DNA of 64,000 nucleotides from Paenibacillus sp. GM2 (GTDB taxonomy: Bacteria; Bacillota; Bacilli; Paenibacillales; Paenibacillaceae), in assembly GCF_900069005.2 (NCBI RefSeq), contig NZ_LN831279.1, positions 3,118,389-3,182,388 on the forward strand. Direction: 5' to 3'. Shown here piece by piece: positions 44,716 to 53,063 of this stretch (position 1 is the stretch's first letter; the number at the start of each line of letters is the position of its first letter). Below the pieces are notes generated by a model, which was given only the letters and a program-made list of their open reading frames with translations, was not told the DNA's origin and did no database searches. The position numbers were made by a program, and so were the translations under genes.

Positions 44716-44793
44716 GTGCTCAAAAAGGTCGATTTGCCGCAGCTTAGGTTTTCGAATGTGCCAAAATGCTTCAGTTAGATGAAGCCAGGGACG
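44716..44793 (-). repeat. Dispersed intergenic repeat, copy 3 (inverted)
   Basis: Read on the minus strand it contains CGTCCCTGGCTTCATC, TGAAGCATTTT, CTAAGCTGCGG and TTTTTGAGCAC, paralleling copy 1. The remaining part of the gap 44460-44874 has no gene or promoter that I can support; a 63-codon minus-strand frame there lacks a ribosome binding site. Confidence 0.65.
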
Positions 44794-44874
44794 TTTTTTT
44801 GAATACCTCTATTCGTTTGTCGTCAAGAAATTTAGGTCCCATAGAATGATCATCTATTCGTTCAGGAGGATTTC

Positions 44875-45870
44875 ATGAAATTCAGATTCAAACCGACCAA
44901 CAAGCGATTTACTATTCTGATCGTGCCGGAAGGCACCAGTCCGGTATTTCGCTTCAAATTAAAATTATCTCTTCTGCTGACCTCAGTCGTAGCAGTTGGA
45001 AGCATGGCCGTACTGCTCCTCGTTCTGTTCATCGTGAACCGCAATCACTCCGATCGGATTGCCTCTCTGCAAGCAGAGCTCTCTCTATCCAACGATCAGC
45101 TTCAAAGCACGATAGATAATAAGGAACAGAATGTCGATAAGCTATTATCGGAATTGCTCGAATTATCGGAGAAATCCAAAGATATCGAGAGTAAGATCAA
45201 CGAGCTGGAAAAGATAGAATCCGAACTGAAATCTTTGGGCGGAATGTCCGGATTATCTTCCGATTTGACCGCATTGCTGCCACTTTCTGATGGCGGAATC
45301 GGTGGTGAAGACATTCCACTAACAGAGGATGAGATTGTCTCTTTAGCCGCAGAAACGAAGGATAACCTGTCAGCAACCCTGGATAAAATGCCTAATCTGC
45401 AAGCCAAGCTTGATCAGACTAAGGGGAATTTGCAGAAGTACAAGCAATGGCTGAAGATTTTACCGACTTATTGGCCGACGACATCTGTGCGAACTACCTC
45501 GGATTTTGGCAAAAGAATAGACCCCTTTAACGGCAAGATCACTTTACATAACGGACTCGATATCGGAGGGGATGTAGGCGATCCGATTTACGCGGCTGCC
45601 GACGGGAAAGTGACGGATACCGGTTATAGCCCGGCGCGCGGGAATTATGTAACCCTATCGCATCCGTCAGGCACGGAATCGATCTATATGCATCTGAAGC
45701 GATCACTGGCTAACAAGGGAGACAATGTGAAGCAAGGCGATCTGATTGGAGAATTGGGCAACACAGGTCGAAGTACCGGACCACATCTTCATTTTCAAGT
45801 TATGAAGAATGGAACTGCTGTCGATCCATTGCTCTACTTAAAAATTCCTGGAGAGGATGATAGAAATTAA
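44875..45870 (+). CDS. M23 family peptidoglycan endopeptidase, membrane-anchored (first of two paralogues)
   Basis: Lysostaphin-like metallopeptidase of 331 aa that should cut peptidoglycan cross-links outside the membrane. A basic N-terminus precedes one membrane helix (about 31-55). A coiled coil follows (about 60-120). The M23 domain (about 200-325) has zinc ligands H225 and D229 in LHNGLDIGG, H306 in GPHLHFQV, and H273 in YMHLK, so it looks catalytically intact. The bactofilin gene starts in the stop codon (TAATG), showing coupling. Such M23-bactofilin pairs shape cell walls in other bacteria. A paralogous pair lies at 53064-54547. AGGAGG upstream of the ATG. Confidence 0.93.
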   Translation: MKFRFKPTNKRFTILIVPEGTSPVFRFKLKLSLLLTSVVAVGSMAVLLLVLFIVNRNHSDRIASLQAELSLSNDQLQSTIDNKEQNVDKLLSELLELSEKSKDIESKINELEKIESELKSLGGMSGLSSDLTALLPLSDGGIGGEDIPLTEDEIVSLAAETKDNLSATLDKMPNLQAKLDQTKGNLQKYKQWLKILPTYWPTTSVRTTSDFGKRIDPFNGKITLHNGLDIGGDVGDPIYAAADGKVTDTGYSPARGNYVTLSHPSGTESIYMHLKRSLANKGDNVKQGDLIGELGNTGRSTGPHLHFQVMKNGTAVDPLLYLKIPGEDDRN

Positions 45871-46271
45871 TGCTGCGGAATAAAGCCACAAAAATTGACC
45901 CTAACTCAACGGATACGCTAATCGGGGAGGGCAGCGTATTTGAAGGAAAGCTGAAATCCAGCGCCAGCGTGCGCATTGAAGGACAGATGGTCGGGGATGT
46001 AGAATGCGGCGGGGACGTTACCATCGGAGAGAAAGGCGTTGTTGAGTCCAGCCTGATCAGCGCCCGGAATGTGACGATCGCCGGTCAAGTGAACGGCAAC
46101 ATCCAGGCCAGCAACAAGCTGACAATCACGTCCAAGGGCAAGCTGTACGGCAACATTGCCGCGGCTTCGCTAGCCATTGAAGAAGGCAGCCTATTCGAGG
46201 GAACCAGCCGGATGGGGAACTCGCCGGATATCACCCTGGCCATGAACGAAGCGGCAGCTTCTTCCGAATAG
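45870..46271 (+). CDS. Bactofilin (first of two paralogues)
   Basis: Polymer-forming cytoskeletal protein of 133 aa. The beta-helix core (about 12-115) shows the repeating G-x-I/V pattern: DTLIGEGSVFEGKLKSSASV, RIEGQMVGDVECGGDVTIGE and VTIAGQVNGNIQASNKLTI. Tails are short. It overlaps the M23 gene by one base, so the proteins are made together; bactofilins commonly position the partner peptidase. Ends before a bidirectional terminator shared with tsaD. Confidence 0.93.
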   Translation: MLRNKATKIDPNSTDTLIGEGSVFEGKLKSSASVRIEGQMVGDVECGGDVTIGEKGVVESSLISARNVTIAGQVNGNIQASNKLTITSKGKLYGNIAAASLAIEEGSLFEGTSRMGNSPDITLAMNEAAASSE

Positions 46272-46296
46272 AGCTTGTAACTATAGTAATTATAAA

Positions 46297-46335
46297 AAAG
46301 GCTGCAACCTGGTTACACCGGGTATGCAGCCTTTA
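46297..46335. terminator. Shared terminator of bactofilin gene and tsaD
   Basis: AAAGGCTGCA and TGCAGCCTTT enclose an inner CCTGG/CCGGG partial stem; A and T runs on both sides allow use in either direction. Confidence 0.85.
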
Positions 46336-46339
46336 TCTG

Positions 46340-47371
46340 TTACACTTCCAGCAGCCATTCCTCCAAAGACAAGGAGGGATCGGCTTTTAATTCAAGATCG
46401 GAGAACTTGCTCTCCTTCCACTTCAGATAAGCAGCGGCGCCAATCATAGCGGCATTATCCGTACAATATTTAAACGGCGGAATGATTAGTGAAATCTGCT
46501 CACGCTCACAACGCTCCGAGAGGCTTGCCCGCAGACCGCGGTTAGCTGCAACCCCCCCGCAGAGGAGAAGCTGCTTCGCGCCTGTAGAACGAATTGCGCG
46601 GATCGCTTTCTCTACCAGCACCTCGATGACCGACTCCTGAAAACCGCGGGCAATCGCGGGCTGATAGCCCTCTTCCCCCCGCATCTTATGCTGATTCACC
46701 GCATTAAGCACGGCCGACTTCAACCCGCTGAAGCTGAAATCATAGGAATCCGGCTCCAGCCAGGCTCTTGGCAGCTCCTCGCTCTGTTCAGCCTCGAGCG
46801 CCAGCTTATCAACATGCGGCCCGCCTGGATACGGAAAGCCCAGCGCTCGTGCTACCTTGTCATACGCTTCGCCAACGGCATCATCCCGAGTCTGGCCAAT
46901 CAGCTTGAAGCAGCCCTCCTGCTCCATCAGCACCAGCTCCGTATGACCACCCGACACGACGAGGGCGACGCAAGGATATTCAACCGGCTGGACCAACCGG
47001 TTGGCATAAATATGCCCGGCGATATGATGCGTGCCGATCAGCGGCTTGTCGAGAGCGAAGGCCAGGCTTTTCGCAGCCATAATCCCTACGAGTAGAGCAC
47101 CCACTAATCCGGGTCCTTCGGTCACCGCAATAGCGCTCAGTTCCTCCGGCTTGATATTGGCCTGGCGAATCGCTTCGTCCAGCATTAGCGTAATATTCTC
47201 CACATGCTTACGTGAGGCGACCTCAGGTACGACCCCGCCAAACGCCTTATGCGTCTCAATCTGACTGGCGATCAGATTCGACAGAACCTCTGTGCCATTT
47301 TTGACAACTGCGGCAGAAGTCTCATCACAGCTTGTCTCTACCGCTAATATATAGCAATCTTGATTTACCAA
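46340..47371 (-). CDS. tsaD: tRNA N6-threonylcarbamoyladenosine (t6A) transferase TsaD
   Basis: Catalytic subunit transferring threonylcarbamoyl to A37 of ANN-decoding tRNAs, 343 aa, cytoplasmic. ASKHA fold motifs: ILAVETSCDETSAAVV at the N-terminus, the metal-binding HxxxH in GTHHIAGHIYANRL (about 115-128), ALVVSGGHTELV, and LLLCGGVAANRGL. The C-terminal DNAAMIGAAA is standard. Last gene of tsaE-tsaB-rimI-tsaD, 28 bp after rimI. It works with TsaB, TsaE and the TsaC-type synthase, which is not in the window. Confidence 0.98.
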   Translation of the reverse strand: MVNQDCYILAVETSCDETSAAVVKNGTEVLSNLIASQIETHKAFGGVVPEVASRKHVENITLMLDEAIRQANIKPEELSAIAVTEGPGLVGALLVGIMAAKSLAFALDKPLIGTHHIAGHIYANRLVQPVEYPCVALVVSGGHTELVLMEQEGCFKLIGQTRDDAVGEAYDKVARALGFPYPGGPHVDKLALEAEQSEELPRAWLEPDSYDFSFSGLKSAVLNAVNQHKMRGEEGYQPAIARGFQESVIEVLVEKAIRAIRSTGAKQLLLCGGVAANRGLRASLSERCEREQISLIIPPFKYCTDNAAMIGAAAYLKWKESKFSDLELKADPSLSLEEWLLEV

Positions 47372-47399
47372 GTTCCTCTCTTCCTCTCTGTTCCTCGGT

Positions 47400-47891
47400 T
47401 CAGCCCTGCTGTACCCGTACCGGCAAGTCGCACCACATAATCAGTGCATCCTCATGGTTGTCCGAGTAATAATCCTTACGCTTCCCCGTAGGGACAAATC
47501 CCATTTTACTGTAGAGCGACTGTGCCACATAATTCGAGACTCTGACTTCCAGCGTCATGCGAACCATCCCCAGCTCAACAGCCCAATCCATCACTTCTCG
47601 CAGCAGACGCTCACCGAGATGATGGCCGCGCAGAGCCGTTCTTACAGCTATATTGGTTATATGTGCTTCATCCACGATCGTCCACATACCACAATACCCA
47701 ACCGGCTTGCCTTCAACCTCCATAACAAGATACCGGGCAAAATGATTCATCGTCATCTCATTGCGGAATGCCGTCTCACTCCAGGGTAAGGAAAAGGACT
47801 CGTGTTCAATGATCATAATGTCAGGTATATCATCCAATGTCATAGGGCGAAATACGATATTGCCAAGTTCGGCGTCTTTTATAGACCGCAT
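47400..47891 (-). CDS. rimI: Ribosomal protein S18-alanine N-acetyltransferase (RimI-like GNAT)
   Basis: GNAT acetyltransferase of 163 aa, cytoplasmic. Fold motifs: FRPMTLDDIPDIMIIEHESF at the N-terminus, the Tyr-rich AITNIAVRTALRGHHLGERL minus its first residue (acetyl-CoA loop R/Q-x-x-G-x-G/A as RGHHLG) and the closing NYVAQSLYSKMGFVPTGKRK. Family role is acetylating the N-terminus of S18, though other targets are possible. It lies between tsaB and tsaD (gaps of 15 and 28 bp), the usual Firmicute order, which supports the assignment. Confidence 0.93.
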   Translation of the reverse strand: MRSIKDAELGNIVFRPMTLDDIPDIMIIEHESFSLPWSETAFRNEMTMNHFARYLVMEVEGKPVGYCGMWTIVDEAHITNIAVRTALRGHHLGERLLREVMDWAVELGMVRMTLEVRVSNYVAQSLYSKMGFVPTGKRKDYYSDNHEDALIMWCDLPVRVQQG

Positions 47892-47906
47892 GAATGGTCT
47901 CCTCCT

Positions 47907-48773
47907 CTATGCATTGCGAAGCCGCTTTGCTTCCGCTTCTGCAAGCTGGGTATAGTTCGGTTCAATGGCATGAACATTATCACCTGCGCCGCTCCGGCTC
48001 CGAGCCGTTCCGGCGATTCCCATCCAGATTCCTTCCAATTCATAGGAAACAATATGAAGACGGTCCCCCATCAGAGGGCGCAAAGCTTCGGCAGCCGCTT
48101 CATGCAGTGCAATATCCCCAACGATCCAGATCCCTTCCGGTCTGTCCTCCGGCGTGTACGCTTGCAGCAGCTCGGCAATTTGTTCTACCCAGCGGTCCAT
48201 AAGCCGGATGCCATCCTGCTCCAGTCGGTGAGCCAGCGTGTTGTCTTGAGCTGAGAATAACGCTGTATAGACTTGTCCACGCCGCGCATCTACGAGCGGA
48301 ATAATCCAATGCTCTCCCGCACCAACGGTGGTCCCTGCAGCCGGGATGGATTCCGCGGCAGCCGCCGCCGCCACTGAACTTTCCCTTAGTGCGTACGCTC
48401 CTAGTGCCGCTGTATCTTGTCCTGTCTCCGTGGCCCAGGCTCCCAGCGCCGTCGCCTCCAGACTGGAAATGCCAAACAGCGGGATCTGCAAGGCCCAGGC
48501 CAGCGTCTTGGCTGTCGTCACCGCAATCCGAATTCCTGTATAAGAGCCGGGACCTACGCCAACAGCGATGCCATCAAGCTCCTGCTTTGTTATGCCTGCC
48601 GCTTTAAGGGCCTTCTCAATTGCAGTGACCAAATAAGCTGAATGATTGCGTTCCGCATGTATATTTTGCTCCGCCAGCAGCTGGCCATTCTCCATAACCG
48701 CTACAGCCAGCGAAGAAGTGGAAGTGTCAAACGCCAATAGCCGCTGCTGCGGCCGATTACCGTCTATATTCAT
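47907..48773 (-). CDS. tsaB: t6A biosynthesis protein TsaB
   Basis: Partner and scaffold of TsaD in t6A synthesis, 288 aa. N-terminal LLAFDTSTSSLAVAVMENG, ERNHSAYLVTAIEKAL, and the VGVGPGSYTGIRIAVTTAK block are diagnostic. It is longer than the usual about 230 aa because of an Ala-rich insert at about residues 111-155 (SSVAAAAAAESIPAAGTT) between the two subdomains. Start ATG overlaps the tsaE stop by 4 bp. Confidence 0.96.
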   Translation of the reverse strand: MNIDGNRPQQRLLAFDTSTSSLAVAVMENGQLLAEQNIHAERNHSAYLVTAIEKALKAAGITKQELDGIAVGVGPGSYTGIRIAVTTAKTLAWALQIPLFGISSLEATALGAWATETGQDTAALGAYALRESSVAAAAAAESIPAAGTTVGAGEHWIIPLVDARRGQVYTALFSAQDNTLAHRLEQDGIRLMDRWVEQIAELLQAYTPEDRPEGIWIVGDIALHEAAAEALRPLMGDRLHIVSYELEGIWMGIAGTARSRSGAGDNVHAIEPNYTQLAEAEAKRLRNA

Positions 48774-49264
48774 GGTTCAAGGACTCCATTCTCTGTCAAA
48801 GTGTTAATCCAATCGTCATAGGGCTGACCCTGGGCCTTCAGATATATTCTCCGCTCTGTTCCGGACAAGGTCTCCAAATAAAGGTGCAACAGATTTTGCG
48901 GCAAAATATCCGTAATGAGACTGGCCCATTCCACCAAGGTGACGCCCTGCCCATAGAAATATTCGTCCAGGCCAAGCTCCTCGGCTTCGTCCAGCGACAA
49001 CCGATATACGTCCATATGATAAAAAGGCAGCCGCCCCTTATATTCCTTGATCAAGGTGAAGGTTGGGCTGTTCACCGTTCCCTTGACACCCAGATGCTTC
49101 GCGAACAATTGCGAAAAAGCCGTCTTCCCGGCCCCAAGATCCCCGTCGAGGGCGATAACCGTTCCCGCCAAGGCTTGTCCCGCCAGAAAAGCAGCCAGCT
49201 TCTCTGTACCGGCAAGGTCTTTTATCTCAAATACGAGCTTTGCCGACAATTTATCGAAATCCAT
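48770..49264 (-). CDS. tsaE: t6A biosynthesis ATPase TsaE
   Basis: P-loop ATPase of the t6A complex, 164 aa. Walker A is ALDGDLGAGKTAFSQLFAK (G-D-L-G-A-G-K-T near 40-47). The switch motif SPTFTLIKEYKGRLPFYHMD and VTLVEWASLI, with the catalytic E-W, are family signatures. ATG 49264 follows GGTGG at 7 bases; the longer reading to 49300 has no such site. First gene of the tsa operon, overlapping tsaB by 4 bp. Confidence 0.97.
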   Translation of the reverse strand: MDFDKLSAKLVFEIKDLAGTEKLAAFLAGQALAGTVIALDGDLGAGKTAFSQLFAKHLGVKGTVNSPTFTLIKEYKGRLPFYHMDVYRLSLDEAEELGLDEYFYGQGVTLVEWASLITDILPQNLLHLYLETLSGTERRIYLKAQGQPYDDWINTLTENGVLEP

Positions 49265-49698
49265 ATGTTGACCACCCTCATCTACAGCATTCGCCAGCAA
49301 GATTCTTCAAATCAAAAATCTACAGATAACTATATAATTGGACTTTATTGGCCATCCTAAAAGAAAACCGTCAGTTCCTGTCATATAAAATGCGTTCTAA
49401 ATCATTATATAGGTCTGTCAAGACAGCCGCAACACGGAAGCGATGGGAGTAACAGAATTATCCAAGGCGGATCAAGAGTTGCAGGGGAAGATTCACTGCC
49501 GAATGACTCCTGCCGATCTTCGCGTTAGATAGAGAATTTATAAGTCACAGCTACACTGATGAAATGTTATATCGCAAAATCGCAAGTAGACCTGACGATG
49601 AATCGCGGTCACCCATCCTTGGATGAACTTCGAATTAGTGTTCTGATCAAATTAGGCTTTGTGCCAACCAACCTCTAATAAAGAAAGGGAGTGCCCAG
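49265..49698. other. Gap between tsaE and ku: two short frames, no supported gene
   Basis: Contains a 39-codon plus-strand frame (49559-49678, containing VDLTMNRGHPSLDELRISVL) and a 29-codon one (49442-49531). Neither has a ribosome binding site or a family that I recognise. The divergent promoters for tsaE and ku must lie here, but I see no consensus hexamers. Confidence 0.5.
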
Positions 49699-50640
49699 AT
49701 GCATACCGTTTGGAAAGGTGCCATCAGCTTCGGCCTGGTCCATGTACCGGTAAAAATGTTTTCGGCTACAGAAGACAAGGATATATCCATGAAATACATT
49801 CATAAAGTGTGCGGCAGCCCGATTTCCTATGTGCGCCGTTGTCCCGCCTGTGATGTGGATGTGACTTGGGATGATATTTCCAGAGGTTATGAGTATGAGA
49901 AAGGCAAATACGTGCTCTTCTCCAAGGAGGAGCTTGACCAATTATCCGCACAGACGGAGAAGACGATCACCATTCTCGATTTTGTTGATTTAACAGAGAT
50001 CGATCCGATCTATTTTCAGAAGACCTACTATTTATCGCCCGACCAGGCAGGAGGCAACGCCTATCGGCTGCTGCTCGAAGCGATGCGGGATTCCGGCAAG
50101 ATCGGAATCGCCAAGATCGCCATTCGCTCCAAGGGCAGCCTGGCAGCCATCCGGGTAATGGAGGATTGCCTGGTCATCGAGACGATTTTCTATCCGGATG
50201 AGATCCGTCCTGTATCGCAAGTTCCAAATTTACCGCAGGGCGCCAATGTGAACGACAAGGAGCTGACGATGGCCAAGCTGTTGATCGAGCAGTTGTCCAC
50301 TCCCTTCGAACCGCAGAAGTATACCGATGATTACCGGGAGAATCTCCTGACCCTGATTCAGCAGAAGATTGCCGGAGAAGAGATCAGCCTGGCTCCAGCT
50401 AAGCCGGAGGCCAATGTGATCGATCTGATGGCCGCGCTTCAAGCAAGCATCGAAGCGGTTAAAGCTCCGATCGTCACCGATCCAGGCGAGACCAAGACGA
50501 AGCGAAGCTCAACCAGAAAGAAGAAGGAAGCCGCGGCGGAGACAGAAGCGCCAGCCGAGACGAACGAAGCCACGCCTGCCGCAGTAACCAAGCCCAAGCG
50601 CAAGACTTCCAGCAAAACAGCCAAGAAGACGATCTCATGA
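49699..50640 (+). CDS. ku: Ku protein, non-homologous end joining
   Basis: Homodimeric DNA-end-binding protein of 313 aa that recruits the LigD activities. The Ku core starts MHTVWKGAISFGLVHVPVKM, and continues with KYIHKVCGSPISYVRRCPAC and TYYLSPDQAGGNAYRLLLEA minus the first residue. After about residue 255 comes a Lys/Ala/Glu/Thr-rich tail ending KTSSKTAKKTIS, the type that aids DNA binding. GAAAGGGAG precedes the ATG. The ligase gene converges with it 19 bp downstream, and the polymerase gene follows. Confidence 0.97.
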   Translation: MHTVWKGAISFGLVHVPVKMFSATEDKDISMKYIHKVCGSPISYVRRCPACDVDVTWDDISRGYEYEKGKYVLFSKEELDQLSAQTEKTITILDFVDLTEIDPIYFQKTYYLSPDQAGGNAYRLLLEAMRDSGKIGIAKIAIRSKGSLAAIRVMEDCLVIETIFYPDEIRPVSQVPNLPQGANVNDKELTMAKLLIEQLSTPFEPQKYTDDYRENLLTLIQQKIAGEEISLAPAKPEANVIDLMAALQASIEAVKAPIVTDPGETKTKRSSTRKKKEAAAETEAPAETNEATPAAVTKPKRKTSSKTAKKTIS

Positions 50641-50659
50641 AGCCATTCACCTGTATTAG

Positions 50660-51619
50660 TCATATTTGCTGAGTGAATACACAGGTCTCCGGCGGAACGT
50701 CAGCCCAGCCTTGAAGAACAGGATGCCGCAGCGTTCCACCGGGGGTCCACTCCGCAAATTGCACCTTAACCGTTCGCTGAGGCTCCATCCATACCGCGCC
50801 CTTCACCTTCCCTGGAGGTGCGGAAAAGGGGGCGGCAAATGGTTGTTTTGCTATTGCCAATCTGTACGAGTCCTCTGTAATGCGGGAGAGATCCTCTCCC
50901 TTCCATTTTCCGGGGCCGACGTTTCCGATATAGATCAGATTTCCTTGCTCGTCATATAAGCCCAGCAGTAAAGAATTAACGATCTCGTCGCGATACGTTA
51001 CCCCGCCGATCACTGCGTATAAGTCATAGGTCAGCTTCATCTTGCGCCAACGGTCATCCTTGCCGCCAATCGCATAACTGCTGTCAATCTGCTTACAGAC
51101 GATACCTTCCCATTGACGCTCTTTCATTACAGCATAGAGGCCTTCGGCATGGTCCACATTCGGGACAAGTTGTACGCGTGTACTTGGCAGTACATATTCC
51201 TGCAGCAGCTGCTGCCGCTTTACGAGCGGCTGGTCCGTAACCCAGCTGCCGTTGCAATACAAAATATCAAATATCATATAGACGACGGAAATCCTGGGAA
51301 CTGCAAAAGCAATTTCCTGCTCCCGACGAAGGCTGTCCCGCTTCATAATTTCATGGAAAGAAGGTTTACCCTCTGCAATGGCGATCATCTCTCCATCCAA
51401 AATAGCCGATTCCGCCCGGCAATATTCCGACGGGTTCATGAACTCCGGATATTGCAGCGAACGTTCATTTCCGCGGCGATTCATGAGGCGCACCTGCCCT
51501 TTATCGATATAGGCCAGCATCCGCACTCCATCCCATTTGACCTGGGCAATCCATTGCTTTCCTTGTGGAAATTCAAAGACGCGGATCGGTTCAAACGGTA
51601 CGACTGGCGTAAATTCCAT
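50660..51619 (-). CDS. ligD: ATP-dependent DNA ligase, LigD-type ligase domain
   Basis: Stand-alone ligase of 319 aa corresponding to the LigD ligase domain plus OB fold. Motif I KWDGVR with the adenylated K28 lies in AQVKWDGVRMLAY; motif III-like DGEMIAI, VYMIFDILYCNG, motif IV WEGIVCKQ and motif V WRKMKL are present. The OB-fold part (about 215-319) includes the VKVQFAEWTPGGTLRHP motif VI region. There is no phosphoesterase or polymerase domain on the chain. Opposite in strand to ku and the polymerase gene on either side. Seals double-strand breaks held by Ku. Confidence 0.94.
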   Translation of the reverse strand: MEFTPVVPFEPIRVFEFPQGKQWIAQVKWDGVRMLAYIDKGQVRLMNRRGNERSLQYPEFMNPSEYCRAESAILDGEMIAIAEGKPSFHEIMKRDSLRREQEIAFAVPRISVVYMIFDILYCNGSWVTDQPLVKRQQLLQEYVLPSTRVQLVPNVDHAEGLYAVMKERQWEGIVCKQIDSSYAIGGKDDRWRKMKLTYDLYAVIGGVTYRDEIVNSLLLGLYDEQGNLIYIGNVGPGKWKGEDLSRITEDSYRLAIAKQPFAAPFSAPPGKVKGAVWMEPQRTVKVQFAEWTPGGTLRHPVLQGWADVPPETCVFTQQI

Positions 51620-51772
51620 GGTCCATCCTTCTCCTATTCACAGCCCGCCATTAACTAGGCACTGGCAAGACTAATATTACGAACTCATCCTCTTATAGTT
51701 CTCGTATAACAAGGTTAGCCTAATCTGTAATCAGCTCTTCTCTAATCTCAACTCTTGAAAGGAGTATCCCCA

Positions 51773-52666
51773 ATGGCACGATCGATCAAAGGCACGATCC
51801 GGATTGAAGGCGAGGAAGTAACCATTACGAATCCGGACAAGCTGCTCTGGCCGGAATCCGGCATTACCAAACAGCAATATTTACAGCGGCTGGCCGAGCT
51901 GGCCCCTTATTTGCTCCGCTATTGCCGCAACCGGTTCTTAACAACAATCCGATATCCCGGCGGCATCCATAGCAAATTTTTCTATCAAAAAAATGCTCCC
52001 GAGCCACTGCCGGATTTCGTCAGAACCGCCCAGCATGAGGATATCAACTATATTGTGCTCGACAATCTGCCCACTTTACTCTGGCTTGGCAATTTGGCGG
52101 CGATTGAATTCCATCCTTCATTGCATTATGTAGGGGACACTCTGCCTTGCGAATGGATGATTGATCTCGATCCAAGCCAGGATGATGAGCCGCGGATTAT
52201 GGAAGCTGCCGCTTATGTTGGCGACATCCTCGCTTCTCTTGGCATCTCTTCCGTCCCCAAGACGTCGGGCGCTACTGGCGTTCAGATCATTATTCCAATT
52301 GAATACGGCGTTACTTTTGATCAGCTGCGCTCTATCGGTCAATTCGTAGCCCGCTACGCTACGGAGAAATATCCATCCTTCTTCACCATTGAACGGCTGA
52401 AAAAGGATCGCGAGGGCAAAATTTATTTCGATTATCTCCAGCATTATAGTGGAAAGACCTTAGCTGCCCCCTACACCCCACGTGCACGGCAAGCTGCCAG
52501 TGTATCAACGCCATTAACCTGGGATGAGGTGCGCAAGAATCCCCATCCCTCTGAATTCAATCTGCTGAACATCGGTGAAAGACTGCAGCAGAGAGGAGAT
52601 TTGCTGCAAGAAGTGAAGCCGCAATCGCTAGAGCTGATCTTGCGGCATTTACAGTCCAAGGCTTAG
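51773..52666 (+). CDS. ligD: LigD-type DNA repair polymerase/primase domain protein
   Basis: Stand-alone polymerase domain of LigD, 297 aa, archaeo-eukaryotic primase fold, which fills gaps at Ku-bound ends. Landmarks: TITNPDKLLWPESGITKQQY at the start, RYPGGIHSKFFYQKNAP, and the catalytic DLD (D131, D133) in EWMIDLDPSQD. The PKTSGATGVQIIIPIE loop and DYLQHYSGKTLAAPY are family-typical. ATG 51773 has AAAGGAG 8 bases upstream; the reading from TTG 51755 includes that site. Divergent from the ligase gene. Confidence 0.95.
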   Translation: MARSIKGTIRIEGEEVTITNPDKLLWPESGITKQQYLQRLAELAPYLLRYCRNRFLTTIRYPGGIHSKFFYQKNAPEPLPDFVRTAQHEDINYIVLDNLPTLLWLGNLAAIEFHPSLHYVGDTLPCEWMIDLDPSQDDEPRIMEAAAYVGDILASLGISSVPKTSGATGVQIIIPIEYGVTFDQLRSIGQFVARYATEKYPSFFTIERLKKDREGKIYFDYLQHYSGKTLAAPYTPRARQAASVSTPLTWDEVRKNPHPSEFNLLNIGERLQQRGDLLQEVKPQSLELILRHLQSKA

Positions 52667-53063
52667 GAACACTACGGAATACGGCGTTAACCACATTTTC
52701 ACATAAGAACGCCCATCTTCCACTCAGCCTTTTCCACTTTGCCTCACGTTTATTCGTTACAGAAGGCATTGAGAGGAGAGAGTGAGAGGTAATCGGTGCA
52801 TGAAAACTGCATTTCTGCAGGAATTACTAGTCTAATACGAGTTCAAAATTTATCTGAACTAACGGAGTCCGGATCGATTTCATCGGGGCTATTCAGCAAA
52901 TTTAAGGTTTTTCGATATATCAGACAAGGCAGTTTTTTGACATGATTTAAGAGATAAAGGAATAGATAAAGTATATAAGCGCGTTTTCCATATGAGCTCT
53001 ATTAACCGTGATCAGAACAGAAGTACGTAGTACTACTTCTAGTGTGAGAGGAAAGGAGTTGCC
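52667..53063. other. Gap upstream of second M23 gene: one inverted repeat, no gene
   Basis: An AGAAGTA...TACTTCT inverted repeat (53021-53042) lies 22 bp before the M23 start and could form a leader hairpin. TTGACA occurs at about 52936 without a clear -10 at standard spacing. No ORF or RNA gene is evident. Confidence 0.5.

Noticed and set aside
44532..44723. 63-codon minus-strand frame near the third repeat copy
   Set aside because: No ribosome binding site, low-complexity hydrophobic content, no family.
52936..52965. TTGACA upstream of the second M23 gene as a sigma-A promoter
   Set aside because: No acceptable -10 at 16-18 bp; a TAGATA occurs too far away.
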